Below, in pieces: positions 1-9,500 of a DNA stretch of 64,000 bases. The translations under genes were made by a program, and so were the position numbers. Source of the DNA: Endomychus coccineus. Lineage: Eukaryota; Arthropoda; Insecta; Coleoptera; Endomychidae. The notes beneath the pieces are model-generated. The model was given only the letters and a program-made list of their open reading frames with translations. It was not told the origin of the DNA and searched no databases. Within the stretch, counting starts at the first letter, position 1. Every line of letters begins with the position of its first letter. Location: positions 81,649,978 through 81,713,977 of the forward strand of contig OY294068.1 of assembly GCA_958510875.1 (NCBI GenBank), read 5' to 3'.

Positions 1-180
1 TAACTCTACTAGGTAGTACGGTAGTAGAGTTATCTATGGGTAAAACGATTTCTTCCCGGAATCACAAGCAGTGTTACTAATCCCCATTTGCACCGTTGAA
101 ATGGAAAGTAATAAGGTAATATAATACACAACTATCGTAGTGAATTTTACTGAAAACTGTTATTTTCGTAGAGAACTATT

Positions 181-1390
181 GTAGCGAAGACCCGTATCCC
201 TAATTTTTCTGAAACTGAGAAGCAACTGCTTTTAAGCCTTGTGCATTAATATAAGCACATTATTGAATGCAAGAAAACTGACGGTGTCAGTGTTGATGAG
301 AAGAACAAGACCTGGAAAGCTGTAGCCAATGAATTCAATTCTTCATGTTCAGAAGCGAGGTATAGAGAGGTGCATTCACTTAAAAAATTTTACAGCAACA
401 GAAACATGGATGTGCGGAAAGTTGTAGCTGAAGAAAGAAAGCAAAGATATTTAACAGGTTTGTATGATCATTGTAATTAGCAGTAACACAATGACAATGC
501 AATGGCTTACAGGTGGTGATGTGTCGAAGGTGGTAGACAAAGGTTGGGATCAGGATTCGCTATTATACATTATGAATGATAAAACCACCAAAGGATTAGA
601 AAATCCATATGATTCTAATATGGGGGATGAAATAATGGTGGTAATTGTAGAGGTAGGGGCAAATTGTGATATCGATATGAATATTAAAATGCTCATTATG
701 ATGCAACATTAAATGCAGATGAAAAAAAATTGTGTAAATTGTTATTCAGGTAGAATATCATATAAATATAAGCTATGACACACAATTTGAGATGATTACG
801 AGATATTGATACTACTATTTTGCTTGTCACTTGGAATTATAGCAGCAACATTACATGGAGAGCACAACTTGTTGGTGTGGGATGTGCTTTCAAAAATATT
901 GAACTCAATTTATTCTCTTCATTAAATCTATTATTCACAGGATTCAATCAATGTGCCAATGGAACCTGATAATTGTGACGAACCTGGTAATTCTAACGAT
1001 GGAATCAAAACTACTGATATGGTAAGGTATTTTGGAAAACATAAATATATCGTAGAAACATAATATTTTTTATGACACAATCAACCAACATTAGGCTGAG
1101 GACTGAGCGAATTCAAGAGCATCATGTTGAGAACTCGAAAGCCAACTATCTTGGCAAATGCAACTTCCAGTAGAAGACCTTTAGTTTCTCGGGAATTGAC
1201 ATCCTCAACAATCGCAGAGAAATATGATTCCCTCCTGGACAAACGATTGGCCATTGCAGACATGGAATTGAAAAAAAAGGTCAAAATGATGTGAAATGGC
1301 AGCTTGAATAGCAAGACCTCATGAGGGAAGCCCTGCTGAATTAGAGATAAAGAAACAAACACTTGTTAATTTGAAAGCAAAACAGTAATT
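181..1390 (+). pseudogene. Myb/SANT-like DNA-binding protein pseudogene
   Basis: The plus strand reads as a Myb/SANT-like (MSANTD/zeste-like) protein: FSETEKQLLLSLV, then after an in-frame TAA at 247 a helix-rich stretch with KTWKAVANEFN and a lysine/arginine-rich end. A probable intron (gt about 458, ag about 511) joins it to a TGGD segment typical of the family linker. Around 1130-1390 a second piece reads SRELTSSTIAEKYDSLLDKR and LAIADMELKKK, followed by stops; this resembles the C-terminal coiled coil of the same family. The in-frame stop and later breaks indicate a dead copy. Such proteins bind DNA and are often carried by Harbinger-type transposons, so it may be a transposon remnant or a retired host gene. 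The family call is from visible similarity only. Confidence 0.6.
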
Positions 1391-1394
1391 TTAT

Positions 1395-2458
1395 AATTTT
1401 TAATTAGAAGTAGTAAGAATCTATGTAATTTGTCAATGTTTTTCCTATTATATATATTCCTGTTCCAGTGAAAGTGGATAAACGTACAGTGTTACGAAAG
1501 AAGAAATCATAATTGAAATGATTACAAAACTATCATAAGATAGCACAAACTATTAAATTATGATATAGATATAAGATAGGATTAGGAAATTTGAGTTATA
1601 TAATGTTATAGAAATGTTATTGATATTTCACATTATGTATTAGATTTTAAGAATGACAAATGTCAAAATTACCATAAATATTGGAATAATCAAGTTAATA
1701 TGAACCCAATCATAGATTATCTTATACCAAAATGTGTGGAAAAATGTAGGCAATATTAATTTAAAAAGCAGGAATCATCATCATTTTGAATAAGTTGAAA
1801 ATCTTCAATAATTCAAAATTTATAGAATACTCTATTCTGATTGGTCGAGGCGGTTTATAAACGTCAAACAGGGAACAAAGGGATAGTTCTGTTAGTTCTC
1901 AACAATCAACTAAGCATACTTGATAAGTAAAGTAAAGGCCTGATCGGTTACATTTGACATCACTTGGGGTCCTTTTTGAAGCCATATAAAAGGAATCTGA
2001 AAGACAAGCCATGTCAGGGTACTCCTGCAACTCACAAAATTTTCCATAACCTTAGTTTATTGGATAACATCGGAGAACCCAAGTAGTCTCCAATAGCTTC
2101 GAAAAGTTAAAAGTAACCGAAGCAAGAAAATAATTTCTACGAATCAAGGTTATAATAACCACAATTCATAAGTAACATCGTATGATAGCCAGTCTTCGAT
2201 AACGTTCCAATACATCATTGAAGAGTTTTATATCTTTTAAAAAAAGAATAAAACAAGTTAACAATTTTCAACAGTTCCTGATTTCTAAAGAAGTAACCAC
2301 ATAGTTTACCTGTGTTTTTGTATATAGCAGAGTAATTGTGTCTTTTAAAGTGAATAAACAAATCAACAAGAAGATCAAATCAATTGAACATTGCCCTCAT
2401 TTTTAATCATATTATTGGATATAAACTAAAAGTAAGTTTGTTATGTTTCCCCTACCTA
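1395..2458. other. AT-rich stretch, no gene recognised
   Basis: No open frame with recognisable protein features. TATA-like sequences occur (about 1850 and 1986) along with several AATAAA-type signals (2248-2360), so part could be an old LTR or a 5' transposon flank, but I found no matching second LTR in the window. Confidence 0.4.
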
Positions 2459-2553
2459 ACGACTTTTGGTACTACGCGAACTTAGACGCGTAAGCGACTC
2501 ACTGCTCAGATAGGAAACAGCCTCGAGTTTCCAGACCTGTCTATATGACCGTG
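2459..2553 (-). mobile_element. Terminal fragment of P-like/THAP DNA transposon
   Basis: The reverse complement of this stretch closely matches the left end of the element at 56585-57132: it begins CACGGTCATATAGACAGGTC (56585 has CACGGTCGTACATACAGGTC) and the similarity continues for about 95 bp, through the ...CGCGTAGTACCAAAAGTCGT stretch. It is therefore a solo end of the same transposon family, abutting the BEL retrotransposon relic on its right. Confidence 0.7.
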
Positions 2554-2564
2554 GGTTATATCAA

Positions 2565-3568
2565 TTAGGAATTGAATTTGAAAATGAATATCCTTTGGCT
2601 AGTGAGACAATAAAACGACATTTTTACATTGAGGATTTGCTTACGGGAGCAAATTGGTTAAAATTGATGATATTCAGAGTACCTTCGAAAGTGAAGTACG
2701 AAAAACAGTTATTGCAACTACAAACAAGGTTGAAAATTTCGATTTATCGAATCGATACTCCGACTTCTCAAACTTACAAAGAATAACTGCTTACATATTA
2801 AGATTCCTTTTCAATACAAAGGTTTTAAACTTCAACAAACACGATCGAAAAACCGGTATTTTGTCTTGTGTCGAACTGGATGCTGCTTCATTTTATTTGA
2901 TCAGGCTTGCTCAAGTACAATGTTTCCCGCAGGAATATAAGGGCTTCTCCAATAAAAAACAGTCATCCAAAACTAGCAGCCTTTTAACTTTGAATCCTTT
3001 TCTTGACGAATGTAAAGTTATGCGCGTCGGCGGTAGAGTTCAACTATCACAGTACAAGTATGATAAGAAACACCCGATTATTCTACCACAAAAACATAAT
3101 GTTTACCCGTCTGATTATCTAGGGGGGACATCGAACATTACTTCATTGCGGCCCAAGTCTCTTACTGAGTTCTATACGAGCAAAATATTGGCCTATTGAT
3201 GGTCGCAACTTTTGTAAGGGAATCGTCAGGAAATGTGTTAAATGTTTCCGCGTTAATCCAAGCCCGATAAACTATGTAATGGGTAATCTTCCTGCTGAAA
3301 GAGTCAATCAATATGTTCCCTTTTACCACACTGGAATCGATTTTGCTGGTCCCTTCAATTCAAAGGATAGAAAGACAAGAGGTGCAAAAACGATCAAAGC
3401 TTATGTATGTTTAATGGTTTGTATGAGCTCGAAGGTATTACATCTCGAGCTAGTGTCACACCTGACTACAGGAAAATTTTTAGACGCTTTAAAACGCTTT
3501 ATTGCTAGGAGTGGCAGACCTTGTACTATTACTACCGACAACGGGCTTAATTTCGTTGGTGCCAAAAA
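2565..3568 (+). pseudogene. BEL/Pao retrotransposon pol, left part (RT to integrase core)
   Basis: Three reading frames together give a degraded BEL/Pao pol. Near 2600 SETIKRHFYIEDLLTGA is the reverse transcriptase catalytic region (YIED in place of YVDD). From about 2750 to 3200 comes the connection region with VGGRVQL and KHPIILPQ. Around 3235-3280 are the integrase zinc-knuckle cysteines (CVKCF), and from 3279 the integrase core with MGNLPAERV, the first catalytic D in GIDFAGPF and the second in TTDNGLNFVGA. The stretch between reverse transcriptase and connection that should hold RNase H is missing, and frames shift several times, so this copy is dead. The pol frame stops abruptly at 3568-3574, where the Polinton inserted, and resumes at 17036. 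The retrotransposon's left LTR was not found. Confidence 0.88.
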
Positions 3569-3574
3569 CTATCT
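3569..3574. repeat. Left 6-bp target-site duplication of Polinton
   Basis: CTATCT directly before the element, repeated at 17030-17035 directly after it. Removing one copy and the element restores the BEL integrase reading frame (NYL followed by KDLYEFL). Confidence 0.93.
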
Positions 3575-3990
3575 AGTAGATGTGCTATGAGAGTTCGGGC
3601 TCAAAATCACCCTTTTTTGCATGTAAATCTCCATAAGGAAATCTAAGGTTCATTTTAGCGAAAATTGACCATTCCAAGGTCATCCACATTCACGCATGCG
3701 CAGTCATGTCGATGGGAGGGGTAGGTAGTCTATGGTTCTATGAACTAGTCATCTGTCTATGGTTCCCTCTAACTATGGTTCTGGAAGTCTGTCATCTATC
3801 TATGGTTCTTCCCTAACTATGGTCTGATGAAGTCGGTGAACTAGTCATCTGTGTATGGTTCTACCCTAACTATGGCCTGGTGGAGTCTGTGAACTAATCA
3901 TCTATGTATGGTTCTTCCCTAACAATGGTCGGGTGAAGTCAGTGAACTACTCATCTGTGTACTCACATTCTACTGAAATGATTTGTTTTG

Positions 3991-4302
3991 TCTACACACA
4001 CCGGGATTCGAACCCAGGAAATGAACTCTAAAGTTAGGCGGCTTAACCGCGGAGGATTTGAAACAATTTAATCTAGTATACAAACACTTCTACTGGAAAT
4101 GAAATATTTTTTCTACACACACCGAGATTCGAACCTGGGAAATAAACTCTAAAGTTAGGCGGCTTAACCGCGGAGGATTTGAAACAATTTAATCTAGTAT
4201 ACAAACACTTCTACTGAAAATGAAATATTTTTTCTACACACGGGAATCGAACCCGAGAAATGAAATCCAAAGCCAGCTCCTTAACCGCTCAGCTATGGAG
4301 GA
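3991..4302 (-). repeat. Three tRNA-like modules, 121-bp period (left TIR)
   Basis: Modules at about 3991-4055, 4112-4176 and 4234-4302 on the minus strand. Each carries a B-box-like GGTTCGANTC core and ends in GTGTGTAG; the innermost also has an A-box-like sequence. The outer two have lost part of the A-box region (GCGGTTAAGCCGCC remains). The spacing is exactly 121 bp. They mirror the right-TIR modules. Confidence 0.8.
4234..4302 (-). ncRNA. tRNA-like sequence with A and B boxes (left TIR copy)
   Basis: Mirror of 16302-16370. Contains TAGCTGAGCGG (A-box type) and GGTTCGATTCC (perfect B box), with a T run soon after that could end a Pol III transcript. The D arm can pair and four T-stem pairs form, but the acceptor arm does not pair well, so it is not a working tRNA. 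It could be a Pol III-transcribed RNA or an inert tRNA/SINE-derived insertion copied into both TIRs. Confidence 0.5.
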
Positions 4303-4565
4303 ATTGAGAACAAGCGATTTGAATGTTGTAGATATAACCGCGGGGTATCCGGTCTGAGTGATAAGTGCGAGTATATTGCAGTCTATATGATGCAGGTAAT
4401 TGTTTTACATGACGTCAGTCATGCAGGTATGTCACGAAGCCTACAGCGAGGTATGGAATGTGAGACTTCATAGCGCTAGCCCATAGGGGTTTTGAAATAG
4501 TGTTGTTTGTACATATCGTCAGTCACGTGATTTTTTGAAAGAGGCGGGTATTCATCGGAGGTATC

Positions 4566-4889
4566 ATGGGAGGGCTGCTGCTCCTTGAAAGCATAGATGG
4601 AATGTTATATAGTATAGAAATGATATCTTCTACATTTCTCAAACGCGATGTTTATAAGGAAATTACTTTCAAAACGTTTATTCAAGCAGCCTGTACCTTA
4701 CTTGATTGCTATATTACAAAATGCGATTTCAATCATCTTAAACATATAGATTTATGGATATTATTTTTCGGTATACAAAATGGGGTTGGGGGACTTCAAA
4801 TAAGGTATGGAATGTGGGGTTGTTTAAACATGACGTTAGTCGTGTGGTGGTGTCTGTCGAGGGGGCCTACAACGAGGTATGGAATGTGA
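4566..4889 (+). CDS. TIR-encoded hypothetical protein, left copy (107 aa)
   Basis: Open frame starting MGGLLLLESIDGMLYSIEMI, running inward from the left TIR and past its inner edge near 4844. I do not recognise the protein. The first 90 or so residues are matched by the right-TIR frame at 15757-16038 with about nine differences, including a 1-nt loss and a 1-nt gain within some 15 nt that together keep the frame. No signal peptide, zinc-binding pattern or catalytic motif is evident; a hydrophobic stretch lies around WILFF. It could be a small viral-type accessory protein or a chance frame in a conserved repeat. Confidence 0.35.
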   Translation: MGGLLLLESIDGMLYSIEMISSTFLKRDVYKEITFKTFIQAACTLLDCYITKCDFNHLKHIDLWILFFGIQNGVGGLQIRYGMWGCLNMTLVVWWCLSRGPTTRYGM

Positions 4890-4930
4890 GGTTGTTTTTT
4901 TTTTACTAGTGAGTGGTGTTTTATTGAACT

Positions 4931-5605
4931 GAAGATCCGGCGACCATAGTTTACAAACGATGATGACGTCACTACTCTAAGCCAATGACAGTAACTGATT
5001 CAATCCGGCGACCATCGTTCACGAACGATGATGACGTCACTACTCTAAGCCAATGACAGTAACTGATTCAATCCGGCGACCATCGTTCACGAACGATGAT
5101 GACGTCACTACTCTAAGCCAATGACAGTAACTGATTCAATCCGGCGACCATCGTTCACGAACGATGATGACGTCACTACTCTAAGTCAATGACAGTAACT
5201 GATTCAATCTGGCGACCATCGTTCACGAACTATGATGACGTCACTACTCTAAGCCAATGACAGTAACTGATTCAATCCGGCGACCATCGTTCACGAACGA
5301 TGATGACGTCACTACTCTAAGTCAATGACAGTAACTGATTCAATCTGGCGACCATCGTTCACGAACTATGATGACGTCACTATACTAAGCCAATGACAGT
5401 AACTGATTCAATCCGGCGACCATCGTTCACGAACGATGATGACGTCACTACTCTAAGCCAATGACAGTAAATGATTCAATCTGGCGACCATCGTTCACGA
5501 ACGATGATGACGTCACTACTCTAAGCCAATGACAGTAACTGATTCAATCCGGCGACCATAGTTTACGAACGATGATGACGTCATCATCGTTCACGAACTA
5601 TGATG
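4931..5605. repeat. 68-bp tandem array with palindrome and TGACGTCA (10 units)
   Basis: Units start (GGCGACCAT) at 4939, 5007, 5075, 5143, 5211, 5279, 5347, 5415, 5483 and 5551, exactly 68 bp apart. A typical unit has CATCGTTCACGAACGATG, an inverted repeat with 8-bp arms around AC, followed at once by ATGACGTCAC, which holds the CRE/ATF palindrome TGACGTCA. All ten have TGACGTCA, while some have one arm changed (GAACTATG). Position between TIR and polymerase, and the palindrome plus CRE-like layout, resemble baculovirus homologous regions, which serve as enhancers and replication origins. The resemblance is structural only. Confidence 0.9.
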
Positions 5606-5697
5606 GGCTAATGAGGAATAAAATGTGAATAATCATAATGTTTGTAATACATTCATGCACATGTTTTATCGCATGATTCAACACATGCTTTAACATT

Positions 5698-6053
5698 CAG
5701 ACACGTGTTTCAGACACGTGTTTCAGCATTCAGACACGTGTTTCAGACACGTGTTTCAACATTCAGACACGTGTTTCAACATTCAGACACGTGTTTCAGA
5801 CATGTGTTTCAACATTCAGACACGTGTTTCAACATTCAGACACGTGTTTCAACATTCAGACACGTTCTTCAGCATTCAGACACGTGTTTCAGCATTCAGA
5901 CACGTGTTTCAACATTCAGACACGTGTTTCAGACACGTGTTTCAACATTCAGACACGTGTTTCAACATTCAGACACGTGTTTCAGACACGTGTTTCAACA
6001 TTCAGACACGTGTTTCAGACGCGTGTTTCAATATTCAGGCACGTGATTCCTTC
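5698..6053. repeat. E-box minisatellite (13/20-bp units, about 20)
   Basis: About twenty units built on CAGACACGTGTTTCA, in two lengths: 13 bp, or 20 bp with an added AACATTC/AGCATTC. About seventeen contain the exact palindrome CACGTG. Because 13 and 20 are not multiples of three, open frames run through the array in all plus frames; those frames are repeat artefacts. The array lies between the 68-bp repeats and the 3' end of the polymerase gene. Confidence 0.92.
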
Positions 6054-6163
6054 GCGAGCACGACTTTTACAAACTTCATATGTTAAAGCGTTTATATATA
6101 CATACATACAGACAGTTACGTAAAAGTTATATTGATAAACACATTTTTATTTTCGCGGGTTTA

Positions 6164-6243
6164 ATCAATTTCAATGGAAACAAATAAGCAAGGAGTTTTA
6201 ATGGAGATCAAGTCCGTTTCCCAACCACCTAAGAGGTAGAACT
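6164..6243. repeat. Subterminal inverted repeat, left copy
   Basis: About 80 bp (TCAATTTCAATGGAAAC ... CCACCTAAGAGGTAGAACT) that matches the reverse complement of 14601-14680 with modest divergence. It is a second, inner inverted repeat, about 2.4 kb from each end of the Polinton. Confidence 0.75.
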
Positions 6244-6538
6244 TATGGCACGTTGCTTTTTTTTTTGATAAAGTGGAAAGCATCCCCAGGAGGCCTACAA
6301 ACCATGTGTGATATGTATGAGAAATGAAATATCGCTATTCAATATATCATTTATTTTGAAGAAAGCACATTTTCATTTTGGGAGTATGATATTGAGAAGT
6401 CAATCTTGCAGATCATCAACATGCTGGACTGCATACATATATTTTCCTCCATCGTATATGGAATGTCAACCAATCACAAATCATATAATCTGCGTACAAC
6501 AGCCGTATAATTATGTTAATATATTCAACCAACAATAC

Positions 6539-9500
6539 TTAATCTATCTCCATCATCATATTTGAGATTGTGTAATGTCCCCAGGGAAGCGTAGCGAAAG
6601 TTCCAGGGATCAAGTACCGCTTATCATCGTTGGGGGATAGCGCAATCTTCTCCTGGTTTATGGAGAACACTTTATGTTTTTCCGCCTTAATCAGATTCTG
6701 AGTGATCGATACTTCTTTAAACTCCTCAAGGCACTCGATGAAGTCATCAAAGTCGATTCTGTTTTTGACAACAGAATATTTCACCCCCTTCGCTTTTTTT
6801 GTTATACCATAATTCCGCATTATATCTGCAATTTCGGACTCATCATACTCAGCTGCTTCAAGATCTTGAAGCAGCCTAGTGATTTTATCCTCTGAAGTCA
6901 ATATCTTCATTGCATATAATTTAGACTTCAGGCCTACAAAATCGATCATGGGGGTTCCGTTGTTCTCATCCTTCATCTTCCCTAATACTTTCTTATTAAC
7001 AAGTGGAATATCATAGATGTTATCAGGCTGGTAGTCGCTGGTGTCGAAGTATTGATGACAGTCGCGCTTCATCACATCATAAGGATCTTTCCTCAACTCA
7101 TATATGAGAGAGTCTGTATCTGTATACAACACTGAACAGCTATTCCCAAACGCCTGAATCATGTATCCATAATGGAAGTCATAGATGCTCGTCTTAGCCA
7201 AGTCCAATATAGACATTCCTACATATATGGGTTTATTCAGCCATACTTCCGTCTTGTTTAGCTCAACAGCCACCAAATTCTCGTTGAAGATGGTGCAAAT
7301 CTTGAACTCAGGCTTAGAAATATATGATTCAGCTCCATACCGCCCACCCCACTCGGTAAGTAGGCGAACATTCACTCTTTTGCGAATATTCTCCATAGTC
7401 TTGCCGAACACCGCATTATTCATTAATTTGAATAAGTTCTTCTCGAACTCATTCTTCGCAGCCTTTCGGAGGTCAGTATTCAGATCTATGTATGCTTTAA
7501 CCCATGGAGCTTGCTTAAATTTCAAGGCACGATGAATTTTGGTAAGGATCAATCCGTTTGCTAACGCTTGCTTAAGGCTGCGGTAATGGATGACATACTT
7601 CTCCTTAGGGTGAAGTGTTGCCATCAATTTTGATGGTGCATTTGATAAAGCGGGGGCGTTGCCTGTTTGAGGATTAATATGTAGAGGGCAGAAGGGTAAA
7701 TCTTTATGTTGATCATGCAGATGTTTAGGGTACTCCAAATCGACTTCTAAAATATATCCTACATCAGAATCATCTGGAACTGTAGTAGTAACATCAATAT
7801 TTGTATCGCACCATTCAAATCCGCCATATGGGAGAGCTTGACTCATGGCCCAACCATACTGGTTATTGACGTCATAATACATCAAATAAGAATCAGCTTT
7901 CGATGGATTATAATTCGGCATATATTTATTGTTGGCGTGGGCTCTACGCTTAGAACATACTTGACTGAGTCCGCCTCTAATCCCTTTCTCAACGAATAGA
8001 AATATATCGAGATCTGTGAGAAGCTCAAGTTCTTGTTTCGTATGTTTCAGCATCGCATCCCAAGTAAAGCCAGGCAGTGTAAAGTAGTGCGCAGGATCCA
8101 AATTATATGTTTGATGACAGCTACTCCTGAATTGTTCGGAAACATCGGCCAGTAGCATTAGGTCCGTCTTCATATACAGATCGACGTATTGACCCAAGTT
8201 TCTACATCCAAATTTTTCCCATATATGCTGATTTCGCTGGTATAGTCTCCGAGGGCACGGCTTATCTTCTAATTTATTGTAGAAAGCCTCAATTGGCGGT
8301 AAAAAAGACTCGGAGAATCTATCAAAAGAGTCTATGTAATCATAGGGCATTACCCCCTTCCTCGTTAAAAGCCCAACTTGTTCATCGCCAAGTTCTTCAA
8401 ACTGACATTTCAAATTTGGGTAATCGCCTAAGTATGATGCCAACTTATCCAAGGACGAATTCATGAATCTAAACGAGTCGATGAATCTGAGTTGAATGGG
8501 GGCATCATCGATATGTTTGGTGAAACTTATATATTTCTCTTTGGTTATCGGGAGTAGGTTGATTTTACCGTCCATTCGCGAGGCTATATCTTCGATGATA
8601 AAGTTTGCATCGTAATTGGAAAGATTGTGAAAAACTACAGGAACAACATGTGTGTCTTGATAGTTGATGTTGCACCCTTCATGTGCTGCTCCCCGATAAT
8701 TTTTCATAGGTAGAAGGTGATTGTGATCTCGCACTTTTTTATCGGCTTCCGAGAATGGCTGTTCGCAAATGTGGCAACAGCTCGCCCTTCTGAATGCAGC
8801 TTCATCGTCCTCAGACATATCGATGTCATATGGACACCAGAAAACTGTACCCAAATCTTCTGCGAGAGTCTTCATCTGATCTGCGAACCAACTCATACAA
8901 TCCACGCCGCGATAGGCTCGATAGAAGGATAGGGAATCTTCATATGAACATTTCATGTGATAGCCGATAGCTGCAGGGATATGTTGTTGAGGCTTCTTCG
9001 GATCCGAAGTGGGTGTAAGAACGCTTTCCAGATCTGCATACACCACAAATGGAGCTTTCACTTTATTCTTGAAATTTTTGAATTTTAGGATATTCTTTCC
9101 AACTTCCGGCATCTTAACCTTACACCTATTCAGCTTCTCACAGTCCTCAGTATGTTTGTCTAACTTCTCCTCAGAGTGGAAGTAATGGAGGCAACGTTCG
9201 CAAAAGAATTTCTGCCCGTTATGTTTATTCAGCTGCGAAGAAACCAGGCGTGATAGATCTTTGATCCATACGTAATGGAAATGGATTGGGGTCGTATCAT
9301 CGCTATCTTCTTCTTCCTTCCCAAAGTATCGATCTTGAATAAGTAGAAGGTTAACGTGTCTACCCCTCTTCTCCTTCGTAAGGTAGGTAGGTAATGTTAC
9401 GAATGACTTTCCACTTTTATTTAAGATGTATACGTTGATGGAGACTTTATTCTGCTTCTCAAAGTTAGGGATCTGACGCATTGTCATCGGAAATTGAACC

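Larger units (their letters stand above)
3575..4844 (+). repeat. Left terminal inverted repeat
   Basis: About 1270 bp matching the reverse complement of 15760-17029 with scattered substitutions and few indels. It contains, outside in, four to five copies of an AACTATGGT-type motif (about 3720-3940), three tRNA-like modules of 121-bp period, a region with TGACGTCA (about 4411) and CACGTG (about 4525), and an inward-facing open frame. Similarity ends near 4844, just after a CATGACGTTAGTCG sequence. Confidence 0.93.

Noticed and set aside
1081..1362. Minus-strand 93-codon open frame
   Set aside because: The plus strand over the same DNA reads as the C-terminal part of a Myb/SANT-like protein, so this is a shadow.
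1830..2440. Left LTR of the BEL/Pao element
   Set aside because: TATA and polyadenylation signals are present, but there is no similarity to the probable 3' LTR start at 17741.
4931..5605. Regularly spaced palindromic repeats resembling a CRISPR array
   Set aside because: The whole 68-bp unit is repeated, with no unique spacers, and the DNA is animal with introns and eukaryotic transposons.
5705..6123. Three overlapping 110-122-codon open frames with repeated protein sequence
   Set aside because: They are the E-box minisatellite read in three frames; no start context or domain.
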